Under the pieces are notes generated by a model. It did no database searches. It saw only the letters and a list, made by a program, of their open reading frames with translations, and had not been told where the DNA came from. Of a stretch of DNA of 14,505 bases, positions 6,298 to 14,505 are shown piece by piece (the stretch's first letter is position 1; the number at the start of each line of letters is the position of its first letter). The translations under genes were made by a program, and so were the position numbers. Source of the DNA: Pseudomonadota bacterium (GTDB lineage Bacteria > Pseudomonadota > Gammaproteobacteria > Xanthomonadales > Xanthomonadaceae); contig JAEWFH010000088.1 of the NCBI GenBank assembly GCA_023388955.1, forward strand, positions 1 to 14,505, given 5' to 3'.

Positions 6298-7287
6298 TCA
6301 CGGGTGCGAATGCACCAGGCCGTCGATCTGCAGCCGCGCCTTCACCTGCGACTTGAGCTGCTCGGCGGCGGTGCGGTCGGCTACCGGGCCGACCTGGACC
6401 CGGTGCACGCGCCCCTTCTCGCCCTGCACCGACTCGACGAAGGCGCTCAGTCCCTGGCTGCGGGCGCGGTCGCGAAGTGCGATGGCCGAGGCTTCGTTGC
6501 TGAAGGAACCCAGCTGCACGGCAAAGCCGACTCCGGGCGCGGCCGCAGGCGCCGGGGTGGCCGGCGGCGCCGGCTGCCGCCGGGCAGGCGCCGGTGCCGG
6601 CTCGGGATCGGGCTGCGCGTTGGCCATCGGGCGCGCAGGCTCGGGCGCCGGTTCGGGGCGCGATGCGGGGCGCGCCGGCTCGGCGGCGAGCTCAGCCGCA
6701 TCGGGATTGGCATCCAGCACCAGCACCCGCGACCCCACGTCATCACGCACGTGGGCGGCACGCAGGCGGGCCGCCTCGGCGGTGGCCCGCGAATCGAACG
6801 GCCCGATCAGGACCCGGTGCAGGGTGCGGCCGTCGCGCGATTCCGGTTCCTGGTAGCCGGCCAGCTGCGAGGCCAGCAACGCGTCGACCACGCGCTGGGC
6901 GTCGGCCTGGCTGGCATAGCTGCCAAAGGTGACCGCGAACCCGCCACCCGCGGTCGGCGCCGGGAACATCTCCGGCGACTGCGCATCGGCATCGGTGTCG
7001 GCGCCCGCGTCTTCGCTCTCCCGCCCGGCCGCCGTGTCGACCGTCGGCAGGATCCCGCCGGGGGCCGCCGTGTCCGCCTCTTCCGCTGCCGGGGTGGGCG
7101 CGGGCTTGGGCAGCAGCGGCAGTTCGCGGGTCTCGAACTCGCCGACGGGCGCCGGCGGCACGTCCAGCGGCACGTCGCCGACGCCGCTCTCCGGTGCCGG
7201 CCCCTTGATCAGCATCGGCAGGAAGATGACCGCGAGCGCCACCAGCACGGCGGCACCGACCAGGCGCTGTTTCAGGGCAGGTTCCAT
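6298..7287 (-). CDS. DedD-like membrane protein with two SPOR domains
   Basis: 329 residues. A short cytoplasmic tail (1-7) and one transmembrane helix (8-26) are followed by a long Pro/Ala/Glu-rich periplasmic linker (28-114). A first SPOR domain (about 116-192, FAVTFGSYASQADAQ... HRVLIGPF) comes next, then a second Ala/Pro linker (198-252), and a second SPOR domain (about 254-326, FAVQLGSFSNEASA... HRVQVGPV). SPOR domains bind glycan strands stripped of stem peptides at the division septum, so a cell-division role at the septum is expected. E. coli DedD has one SPOR domain and lies in the same genomic place, so this is a DedD counterpart with an extra domain. A TATAAT element lies 30 bp before the ATG at 7287, so the gene may have its own promoter within the folC operon. 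The ribosome-binding site is weak. Confidence 0.93.
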   Translation of the reverse strand: MEPALKQRLVGAAVLVALAVIFLPMLIKGPAPESGVGDVPLDVPPAPVGEFETRELPLLPKPAPTPAAEEADTAAPGGILPTVDTAAGRESEDAGADTDADAQSPEMFPAPTAGGGFAVTFGSYASQADAQRVVDALLASQLAGYQEPESRDGRTLHRVLIGPFDSRATAEAARLRAAHVRDDVGSRVLVLDANPDAAELAAEPARPASRPEPAPEPARPMANAQPDPEPAPAPARRQPAPPATPAPAAAPGVGFAVQLGSFSNEASAIALRDRARSQGLSAFVESVQGEKGRVHRVQVGPVADRTAAEQLKSQVKARLQIDGLVHSHP

Positions 7288-7316
7288 CGGAGCTCGATGC
7301 GGAAGAAGGCCGGGCG

Positions 7317-7322
7317 ATTATA
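7317..7322 (-). promoter_or_regulatory. Consensus -10 (TATAAT) before the SPOR gene
   Basis: In the 76-bp gap between folC and the SPOR gene the - strand reads TATAAT. A start at about 7310 would leave a 23-nt leader before the ATG at 7287. The -35 region is GC-rich with no good match. It would drive SPOR-cvpA-purF and downstream genes independently of folC. Confidence 0.55.
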
Positions 7323-7363
7323 GCCGGGCGCCCGCCGCGACCCGGCCGGCGTCGTCGGCACGT

Positions 7364-8653
7364 TCAGCCGCGCGCAGCCTGCAGCAGCCGCAGCGCCCGG
7401 GCCGCGGTGTGGAAGGAGCCGAACACCAGCACCCGGTCATTCGCCCCCGACGCCGCCAGCGCGGCCTGCAGCGCCGCATCGACATCCGGGTGCAGGCTGC
7501 CCTGCGCCGCCACGGAACCGGCAAGCCGCGCCCGCAGCGTGGCGCTGTCGCAGGAGCGTACGCCCTCGCCTTCCAGCCCGGCCAGGTACCACTGGTCGAC
7601 CACGCCGGCCAGTTGCGCCACCACGCCCGCCGCGTCCTTGTCGGCCAGCGCCGCGTACACCGCGCGGGTCGCGCCTGCGACCGGGTGGGCCGCCAGCCAC
7701 TGCGCCAGCGCCGCGGCCGCCTGTGGGTTGTGGCCGACATCGACCAGCACCGCGACGCCATCGCGCTCGAAACGCTGCAACCGCGCCGGCAGGACCGCCC
7801 CGGCCACGCCACCAGCGATCGCCGCCTCACCGATCGGCTTGTGTTCCGGCGCATCCAGCGCGCGCAGGGCGGCAATCGCCACGGCGGCGTTGCGAAGCTG
7901 CGCGGGCACCGCCAGGCGCGGCATCGGCAGGTCGACCTGGTAGCCGACTTCGCGCCATCGCCACCGGCCTGCCGCTGCATCGTCCGGTGCCGGGTCGAGG
8001 AAGAAGTCGCAGCCGATGCGCACCGCCGAGGCGCCGATCGCGTAGGCATGGCCGAGCACGCTCGAGGGCGGGTCGTCGTCACCGAGCACCAGGGGCCGCC
8101 AGGCGCGGGCGATCCCCGCCTTCTCGAAGCCGATCGCCTCGCGGTCGGCACCGAGCCAGTCCTGGTGGTCCAGGTCGACGGTGGTGATGACCGCCACGTC
8201 GGCATCGACCAGGTTGGTCGCATCCAGCCGCCCGCCCAGCCCGACCTCCAGCACCGCCAGGTCCAGGCCGGCCCGGGCGAACAGCCACAGCGCCGCCAGG
8301 GTCCCGTACTCGAAGTAGGTCAGCGCCGTGTCGCCGCGCGCGGATCCCACCGCCTCGAAGGCGGCGACCAGTTCCCCGTCGCCCGCGTCGCGGCCGTCGA
8401 TCCGCACCCGCTCGTTGTAGGCCAGCAGGTGCGGCGAGGTGTAGCAGCCGACCCGCCAGCCGGCCTCGCGCGCGATCGCTTCGAGGAAGGAGACCGTCGA
8501 GCCCTTGCCATTGGTCCCGCCCACCGTGACGACCCGGTCCGCCGGCCGGGCGAGCCCCATTCGCGCGGCCACTTCGCGGACGCGCTCCAAGCCCATGTCG
8601 ATCGATTTCGGATGCTGTCGCTCGATGTACTCGAGCCATTCGGCGAGGGTCAT
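7364..8653 (-). CDS. folC: Bifunctional folylpolyglutamate/dihydrofolate synthase FolC
   Basis: 429 residues from the ATG at 8653. It adds glutamate to dihydropteroate and to tetrahydrofolates using ATP. Mur-ligase-type signatures: P-loop GGTNGKGST (45-53), TSPHLLAYNERVRI (72-85), VLEVGLGGRLDATN (134-147), and LDHQDWLG (161-168) followed by EKAGI (177-181). A second domain with DVGHNPQAA follows in the C-terminal half. The length is normal (E. coli 422). A GTG three codons upstream (8662) is also possible; neither start has a clear Shine-Dalgarno, and I prefer the ATG because the protein then opens MTLAEWLEYIE like its relatives. It lies about 39 bp after the histidine-phosphatase gene, so it may be part of the serA transcript. 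E. coli has accD in that upstream place. Confidence 0.96.
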   Translation of the reverse strand: MTLAEWLEYIERQHPKSIDMGLERVREVAARMGLARPADRVVTVGGTNGKGSTVSFLEAIAREAGWRVGCYTSPHLLAYNERVRIDGRDAGDGELVAAFEAVGSARGDTALTYFEYGTLAALWLFARAGLDLAVLEVGLGGRLDATNLVDADVAVITTVDLDHQDWLGADREAIGFEKAGIARAWRPLVLGDDDPPSSVLGHAYAIGASAVRIGCDFFLDPAPDDAAAGRWRWREVGYQVDLPMPRLAVPAQLRNAAVAIAALRALDAPEHKPIGEAAIAGGVAGAVLPARLQRFERDGVAVLVDVGHNPQAAAALAQWLAAHPVAGATRAVYAALADKDAAGVVAQLAGVVDQWYLAGLEGEGVRSCDSATLRARLAGSVAAQGSLHPDVDAALQAALAASGANDRVLVFGSFHTAARALRLLQAARG

Positions 8654-8692
8654 GCAGGTCACGGCGTCGGGGGCTGGGACAATGATCCGCGC

Positions 8693-9334
8693 TTACAGCG
8701 CCCGATGCACGGCCTCGCCGAACAGTGGCGTGTGGTGGCTGCAATCGTTGAGCCGCACCACCTCCAGGCGCGAGGGATCCGGGCCCTCGAGCAGGTTCAG
8801 CGTGGTCGGTGCCTGGCGGAAGCTCCACAGGCGGCCGAACGGGATGCCGAGCACGTGGCACAGCAGCACCCGGTTGACCGCGTCGTGGGCGACCAGCAGC
8901 AGCGTTGCGCCGTCGTCGAGCCCGTCGGCGGCGCGCAGCAGCGCCGCCCACGCCCGGTCGAACACCTGCTGCAGCGATTCGCCGCCCGGCATCAGCACCT
9001 CGTGCGGGGTCTCGCGCCAGGCCCGCAGCCGGTCCGGATCGCGGGCGCCGATCTCGCTTGCCAGCAGGCCCTCCCAGCTGCCGTGCGCGATCTCCAGCAA
9101 CCCGGGATCCGTGGAGAGCTGCCCGGCGCGCTCGCCCAGCGCCAGCTCGGCGGTGCGGCGCGCGCGGGACAGCGGCGAGGCGACTGCCCGGGCGATCGCC
9201 ACGTCGCGCAGCCGGTCGCCCAGCGCGCGCGCCTGCGCCTCGCCGACCGGTGACAGCGGGATGTCGGACTGGCCCTGGTAGCGGCCTTCGGCGTTCCACG
9301 GGGTTTCTCCGTGGCGGGCAAGGAGGATCTTCAT
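8693..9334 (-). CDS. Histidine phosphatase family protein (candidate phosphoserine phosphatase)
   Basis: 213 residues of the phosphoglycerate-mutase-like histidine phosphatase superfamily. The phosphorylated His is His8 in ARHGETPWN, with Arg7. Supporting residues are Arg57 (SPLSRARRTAE), the acid Glu81 (LLEIAHGSWEG) and second catalytic His150 (LLVAHDAVNRV). It resembles the CobC/GpmB/PspA subgroup. It begins 8 bp after serA, and its GAGG ribosome-binding site overlaps the serA TGA stop, so translation is coupled to serA. Metal-independent phosphoserine phosphatases of this superfamily are known (PspA of Hydrogenobacter), and tight linkage to serA makes that role plausible here. Alpha-ribazole phosphatase or another phosphomonoesterase role remains possible; no cobalamin genes are in view. 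The C-terminal SHHT cluster (199-202) is unexplained. Confidence 0.9.
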   Translation of the reverse strand: MKILLARHGETPWNAEGRYQGQSDIPLSPVGEAQARALGDRLRDVAIARAVASPLSRARRTAELALGERAGQLSTDPGLLEIAHGSWEGLLASEIGARDPDRLRAWRETPHEVLMPGGESLQQVFDRAWAALLRAADGLDDGATLLLVAHDAVNRVLLCHVLGIPFGRLWSFRQAPTTLNLLEGPDPSRLEVVRLNDCSHHTPLFGEAVHRAL

Positions 9335-9342
9335 CGCGCGCC

Positions 9343-10905
9343 TCAGAGGGCTTTCAGGGACAGCACGCCGGGCAGCTGGCGGGCGGCGGCGAGCCCGGCC
9401 TCGCCGACTTCGCGGTCTACGGTGATGGCGGCCCGTGCCTCGCCATCTCCGCCCGCGCCGAGCGAGAAGTTGATGATGTTGATGCCCGAGGCACCCAGGC
9501 TCGACCCGACCGCACCGATGATGCCGGGACGGTCCTCGTTGCGCATCAGCAGCACGTGCGCCAGCGGGTCGAACTCGATCTCCACCCCGTCCAGACGGAC
9601 CACGCGCGGGCCGCGGTGGAGGGTGGCCTCGATCTCGCGGGTGGCACCGCCACCTTCCACCCTCACCCGCAGCAGGCGCTCGAATCCGTCCCCGTCCCCA
9701 CCGACGGTTTCCGCAACCTCCAGTCCACGCGCCGCGGCCTCGGTCAGCGCGTTAACCGGCGTCACCCGGCCGGATGCCGGCCCGAGCAGCGCGGCCACCA
9801 GCAGCCGGGTCAGCGGACGGGTGTCCAGCGAACCGGTCCGGCCGGCGTAGGTCACGTGCAGCCGGGTCGGCGCGGGCACCAGCCGCGCGGCCATCCGCCC
9901 CAGCGCCGACATCAGCGGCATCCATGGGCCGACCTCGCGGGCCGCCTCCGCCGTCAGCGGCGGCAGGTTCACGCAGCCTGCGACGGCCCCGGTCTCGATG
10001 AAGTCGATGACCTGCCGGGCCAGGATGGTGCTGACCGCCTGCTGCGCCTCGCCCGTGGAGGCGCCCAGGTGCGGGGTCAGCACGAGCTTGGGGTGCCGGC
10101 GCAGCGGCGAGTCCTCCGGCAGCGGCTCGGTGGCGAAGGTGTCCAGCGCGGCGCCGGCCAGGTGGCCCTCGTCCAGCAGGCGCAGCAGCGCCTCCTCGTC
10201 GACCAGCCCGCCGCGGGCCGCGTTGACCACGTAGGCACCGGGTTTCATCGAGCGCATGCGCGCCTCCGACAGCAGGTGCGTGGTCTCCTTCGTCCGCGGG
10301 ACGTGCAGGGTCACGATGTCGGCCCAGCCCAGCAGTTCGTCGAGCGGTTTCAGCTCGACGCTGCCCTTGCCCGCGGCCCCGGGCGGCAGGAACGGGTCGA
10401 ACGCGGCAACCTCCATGCCGATGCCGTCGGCCTTGCGCGCCACCGTGCCCCCGATCCGCCCCAGGCCGATCACGCCCAGCTTCTTGCCCTCCAGCTCGAA
10501 CCCGGTCAGGCCGGCCTTTGGCCACTGCCCCGCCTTCATTCCGGCATCGGCCCGCGGCACGTGCCGCGCCAGGGCGAACAGGAGCGAGATCGCGTGCTCG
10601 GCGGCCGCCAGCGTGTTGCCGTCGGGAGCGTTCATCACGGCGATGCCCCGCGCGGTGGCCGCGTCGACATCGATGGTGTCGACCCCGGCGCCGGCGCGGC
10701 CGATCACCCGCAGGCGTTCCGCACCTTCCAGTGCCCCCGCGGTCACCCGCGTCGCCGAGCGTACCAGCAGCACGTCCACGTCTTCCAGCGCGGCCGCGAG
10801 CGCGGCCGGCTCTTTGATCGGATCGGAGGCGACCACCTCCCATCCTGCCCCGCGCAGCAGGGCCAGGCCGTCCTCGTGGATGCCATCGCACGCCAGTACC
10901 TTCAT
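9343..10905 (-). CDS. serA: D-3-phosphoglycerate dehydrogenase, long ACT type
   Basis: 520 residues. It oxidises 3-phosphoglycerate to 3-phosphohydroxypyruvate with NAD, the first step of serine synthesis. The substrate-binding fold is 1-95 and 280-305. The Rossmann part has GLGRIG (147-152) with Asp170 as the likely NAD ribose ligand. Catalytic residues are Arg231 (NAARGG), Glu260 (ATEP) and His279 (LTPHLGAS). After about 310 come an intervening ASB-like domain and a C-terminal ACT domain (about 450-520, RNEDRPGIIGAVGS), likely the regulatory site. This is the long type of about 525 residues, not the 410-residue E. coli type. The start at 10905 is set by GAGGAG at 10912-10917, six bases upstream; in-frame extension to 11034 is unlikely. 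The next gene follows after 8 bp. Confidence 0.96.
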   Translation of the reverse strand: MKVLACDGIHEDGLALLRGAGWEVVASDPIKEPAALAAALEDVDVLLVRSATRVTAGALEGAERLRVIGRAGAGVDTIDVDAATARGIAVMNAPDGNTLAAAEHAISLLFALARHVPRADAGMKAGQWPKAGLTGFELEGKKLGVIGLGRIGGTVARKADGIGMEVAAFDPFLPPGAAGKGSVELKPLDELLGWADIVTLHVPRTKETTHLLSEARMRSMKPGAYVVNAARGGLVDEEALLRLLDEGHLAGAALDTFATEPLPEDSPLRRHPKLVLTPHLGASTGEAQQAVSTILARQVIDFIETGAVAGCVNLPPLTAEAAREVGPWMPLMSALGRMAARLVPAPTRLHVTYAGRTGSLDTRPLTRLLVAALLGPASGRVTPVNALTEAAARGLEVAETVGGDGDGFERLLRVRVEGGGATREIEATLHRGPRVVRLDGVEIEFDPLAHVLLMRNEDRPGIIGAVGSSLGASGINIINFSLGAGGDGEARAAITVDREVGEAGLAAARQLPGVLSLKAL

Positions 10906-10911
10906 CGCACA

Positions 10912-10917
10912 CTCCTC
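10912..10917 (-). promoter_or_regulatory. Ribosome-binding site of serA
   Basis: GAGGAG on the - strand lies 6 nt before the ATG at 10905. It excludes the in-frame ATG eight codons upstream, which would place this motif inside the coding region. Confidence 0.75.
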
Positions 10918-11055
10918 AGTTGGAGACATGCGGAACACAGCGAGCCGGCGGGCAAGGCGCTGCAGCGTGGCTGCAGGTGGATCGGCAAGGCGTCGACGGT
11001 GTGGCGTGGTCGGGGAAACGGGGCCGGCTGGCATGGGAATCCGCGAACGAGCCGC

Positions 11056-11064
11056 AGCGTAGCA
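11056..11064 (-). promoter_or_regulatory. Possible extended -10 of serA
   Basis: The - strand reads TGC followed by TACGCT, fitting a TGn-TAnnnT extended -10. A start near 11049 would give a leader of about 144 nt. No -35 is seen. It lies just beyond the peptidase terminator, a sensible place for the serA promoter. Confidence 0.35.
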
Positions 11065-11093
11065 AACCCGCCGGCGCGTGCGCGGCCGCCGCT

Positions 11094-11125
11094 AAAAAAA
11101 CCGCCGGCACCGGGCCGGCGGTTTT
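11094..11125 (-). terminator. Intrinsic terminator after the S46 peptidase gene
   Basis: A perfect stem has a 9-bp GC core (11100-11108 with 11114-11122) and a 5-nt loop, extended by A-T pairs to 12 bp. On the - strand it ends in seven T residues (11100-11094). It sits 25 bp after the stop of the peptidase gene at 11150. The other strand has only TTTT. Confidence 0.92.
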
Positions 11126-11149
11126 CCATGACGGGACAGCAGGGGCGGA

Positions 11150-13309
<2,160 letters not shown>

Positions 13310-13317
13310 GTATACGG

Positions 13318-13323
13318 CTCCTT
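13318..13323 (-). promoter_or_regulatory. Ribosome-binding site of the S46 peptidase gene
   Basis: AAGGAG on the - strand, 8 nt before the ATG at 13309. It selects this start over the in-frame ATG ten codons upstream at 13339, and the resulting N-terminus is a clean signal peptide. Confidence 0.8.
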
Positions 13324-13341
13324 GTGCGGAATGACCCACCG

Positions 13342-13347
13342 AGTCTA
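13342..13347 (-). promoter_or_regulatory. Possible -10 element of the downstream S46 gene
   Basis: TAGACT on the - strand, in the 73-bp gap between the two peptidase genes. A start near 13335 would give a leader of about 26 nt. The -35 is poor. Transcription from the upstream paralogue may also read through, since no terminator is seen in the gap. Confidence 0.3.
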
Positions 13348-13382
13348 TCGATTCGACCAGGGCGGGTCGGGTGGAAACGGGA

Positions 13383-14505
13383 TCAGTCGACCGGCAGGCC
13401 CATCTCGGCCAGCAGGTGGTGGGCGGGGTAGACCTTGTCCATCAGCCAGCGCATGTAGCGCATGTCGACGTGGATCGCGCGCTTGTAGCGCGGGTCGTAC
13501 ATCCAGCTGGCGCTGACCGACTCCCAGTTGCTGTCGAAGTTCAGGCCGATGATCCGGCCATCGGCATCGAGCACCGGGGAACCGGAGTTGCCGCCGGTGG
13601 TGTCCAGGTTGGTCAGCAGGTTGACCGTCTGCGTGCCCAGCACCTCGTCGGCGGTGTTGCCGAAGTCGCTGGCGGCGATCGCCTGCAACAGGCGCTCCGG
13701 CGCATCGAACGGTGCCTGGCCGGTGTGCTTCTCGACGATCCCGGCCACGGTGGTCAGCGGCAGGTAGCGCACGCCGTCACGCGCCTGCATCGTGCTCACC
13801 CGGCCGTAGCTCACGCGCAGGGTGGAGTTGGCATCCGGGTAGAACGCCCGCCCCTGCGAGTGCCTGTAGTCCACCAGCGCGCGCATGTAGGACGGGCGCA
13901 GGCGCAGCAGCTCGCCGTTGCGGGCCTTGGCTTCGTCCTCGATGCGCAGCAGCGCCGGCAACAGGGTGGCGGCCGCCTGCAGCAAGGTATCGGTGGAGCC
14001 GGCGAGCGCAGCCGGGTCGGCCTCCATCCAGCCCAGGCGCACCGGTCCCTCGTCCAGCGTGGTGCCGGCATAGAGCGCGTCGATGCGCGGCCCGAGCGCC
14101 TCCGGGGCGGTGCCGAACACCTGGTCGAACTCCGGCAGGTGCTGGTCGGCCGGCAGCGCGAGGTACTGCCGCACCAGATCGGCCAGCAGAGCCTTCTCGA
14201 CCGGCTCGGCATAGCGGCGCTGCACGCGCTCCAGGCCGGCACGGATCAGCGGTTCGTCGCGCAACTGGTAGCCGGACTCGCGCCGGGCATCGGGCTTGCC
14301 CCGCTCCAGCGCCAGGCGCTGCAGGCGCAGTGCCGCGTCGAAGACCTCGGTGCGCCGCAGGGTGGCGATCAGCTGGTCGCGCTCGCGGGTGGCACTGGCG
14401 GCGGCCAGCACCTCGCGCGCCGCATCGATGTCGGCCAGCGTGGCGGCCGCGTCGCCCTGCTCCTGCAGCCAGGCGAGCATCGCCGCCTCGTCCGCGGCAC
14501 GGACC
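13383..14505 (-). CDS. Second S46 family dipeptidyl-peptidase, C-terminal part (partial), Ser at the specificity position
   Basis: The frame is open from the window edge to a TGA at 13383-13385, giving about 373 residues; the N-terminal half with the signal peptide, His and Asp lies outside. The part seen is collinear with the neighbouring S46 protein: ATRERDQLIATLRRTEVFDAA in the helical insert, SQGRAFYPDANSTLRVSYG, EKHTGQAPFDAP, and the catalytic Ser in TTGGNSGSPV (codon at 13584-13586). The specificity position 18 residues later is Ser (FDSNWES, codon 13530-13532), unlike Met in the paralogue. Both end RYMRW...(F/Y)PA...L.EMGL. It is transcribed ahead of the other copy with 73 bp between, so the pair probably arose by tandem duplication and later divergence. 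The ATG at 14480 is internal, not the start. Confidence 0.95.
   Translation of the reverse strand, partial: VRAADEAAMLAWLQEQGDAAATLADIDAAREVLAAASATRERDQLIATLRRTEVFDAALRLQRLALERGKPDARRESGYQLRDEPLIRAGLERVQRRYAEPVEKALLADLVRQYLALPADQHLPEFDQVFGTAPEALGPRIDALYAGTTLDEGPVRLGWMEADPAALAGSTDTLLQAAATLLPALLRIEDEAKARNGELLRLRPSYMRALVDYRHSQGRAFYPDANSTLRVSYGRVSTMQARDGVRYLPLTTVAGIVEKHTGQAPFDAPERLLQAIAASDFGNTADEVLGTQTVNLLTNLDTTGGNSGSPVLDADGRIIGLNFDSNWESVSASWMYDPRYKRAIHVDMRYMRWLMDKVYPAHHLLAEMGLPVD

Larger units (their letters stand above)
10906..11093 (-). other. serA upstream region and possible leader
   Basis: This is the larger part of the window's longest non-coding stretch. On the - strand it holds the serA ribosome-binding site, a short hairpin made of two CTGCAG sites (10960-10965 and 10971-10976) with a 5-nt loop, and a candidate extended -10 at 11056-11064. 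Short open frames occur but look like chance products of high G+C. I recognise no riboswitch. Confidence 0.5.

Noticed and set aside
8663..8692. Promoter in the gap before folC
   Set aside because: Only a CATTGT-like hexamer is present, with no -35. Read-through from the histidine-phosphatase gene is simpler.
6929..9253. A 774-codon open frame on the + strand
   Set aside because: It is antisense to the SPOR, folC and histidine-phosphatase genes and reads as a reverse-complement shadow with no domain.
10906..11034. 43-residue N-terminal extension of serA
   Set aside because: A good GAGGAG lies just before the ATG at 10905, and the protein from there starts directly with the PGDH fold.
10906..11129. 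Short - strand open frames upstream of serA as a possible leader peptide
   Set aside because: The translations are Arg/Pro/Ala-rich with no run of serine codons. One begins inside the peptidase terminator, and there is no ribosome-binding site.
13310..13382. Attachment site or insertion-sequence remnant between the S46 paralogues
   Set aside because: No terminal repeats, target duplication or transposase remnant is visible. Tandem duplication explains the arrangement.

Overview
The window is about 70% G+C, gene-dense and almost wholly protein-coding. Gene content and protein style (a Zur with a His-rich N-terminus, S46 dipeptidyl-peptidases, a SPOR protein with two SPOR domains, and a conserved folC-SPOR-cvpA-purF block) suggest a gammaproteobacterium of the Xanthomonadaceae/Lysobacteraceae, such as Lysobacter, Luteimonas or Pseudoxanthomonas. 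That assignment is inferred from familiarity with the protein families, not from a search. I see no rRNA, tRNA, insertion sequence, prophage or CRISPR array. The longest non-coding stretch is about 244 bp (10906-11149).

Layout. (1) 1-2057: the C-terminal end of a TonB-dependent outer-membrane receptor on the + strand converges on zur, which lies 20 bp downstream of gltX on the - strand. The receptor tail resembles ZnuD-like zinc receptors, and the GluRS has lost all four zinc ligands of the E. coli type, so this corner has a zinc-economy flavour. (2) 2058-2141: a compact divergent promoter region between gltX (-) and lpxH (+). lpxH makes a lipid A precursor and appears to be leaderless. (3) 2901-11034: a long - strand series, read right to left: serA (long ACT-type PGDH), a histidine-phosphatase gene 8 bp behind it, folC, a tandem-SPOR membrane protein, cvpA, purF, a DUF455 ferritin-like putative diiron protein, and a COG3650-type lipoprotein. 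The core folC-dedD-cvpA-purF order is the one known from E. coli. A consensus TATAAT lies just before the SPOR gene, and a possible extended -10 lies before serA. (4) 11094-11125: a strong intrinsic terminator that ends transcription of the peptidase genes. (5) 11150-14505: two tandem paralogous S46 serine dipeptidyl-peptidase genes on the - strand; the upstream one is cut by the window edge.

How the genes fit together: most are housekeeping (tRNA charging, zinc sensing, lipid A, serine, folate, purines, septal peptidoglycan binding). serA, folC and purF are metabolically linked, because serine feeds one-carbon units into folate and then purines. The least ordinary content is the S46 pair, in which the residue known to set P1 specificity is Met in one copy and Ser in the other, rather than the Gly (DPP7) or Arg (DPP11) of characterised enzymes. 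Also notable are the serA-linked histidine phosphatase, which may be a phosphoserine phosphatase, and the two uncharacterised genes after purF. I found no clear novel multi-gene defence or mobile system.
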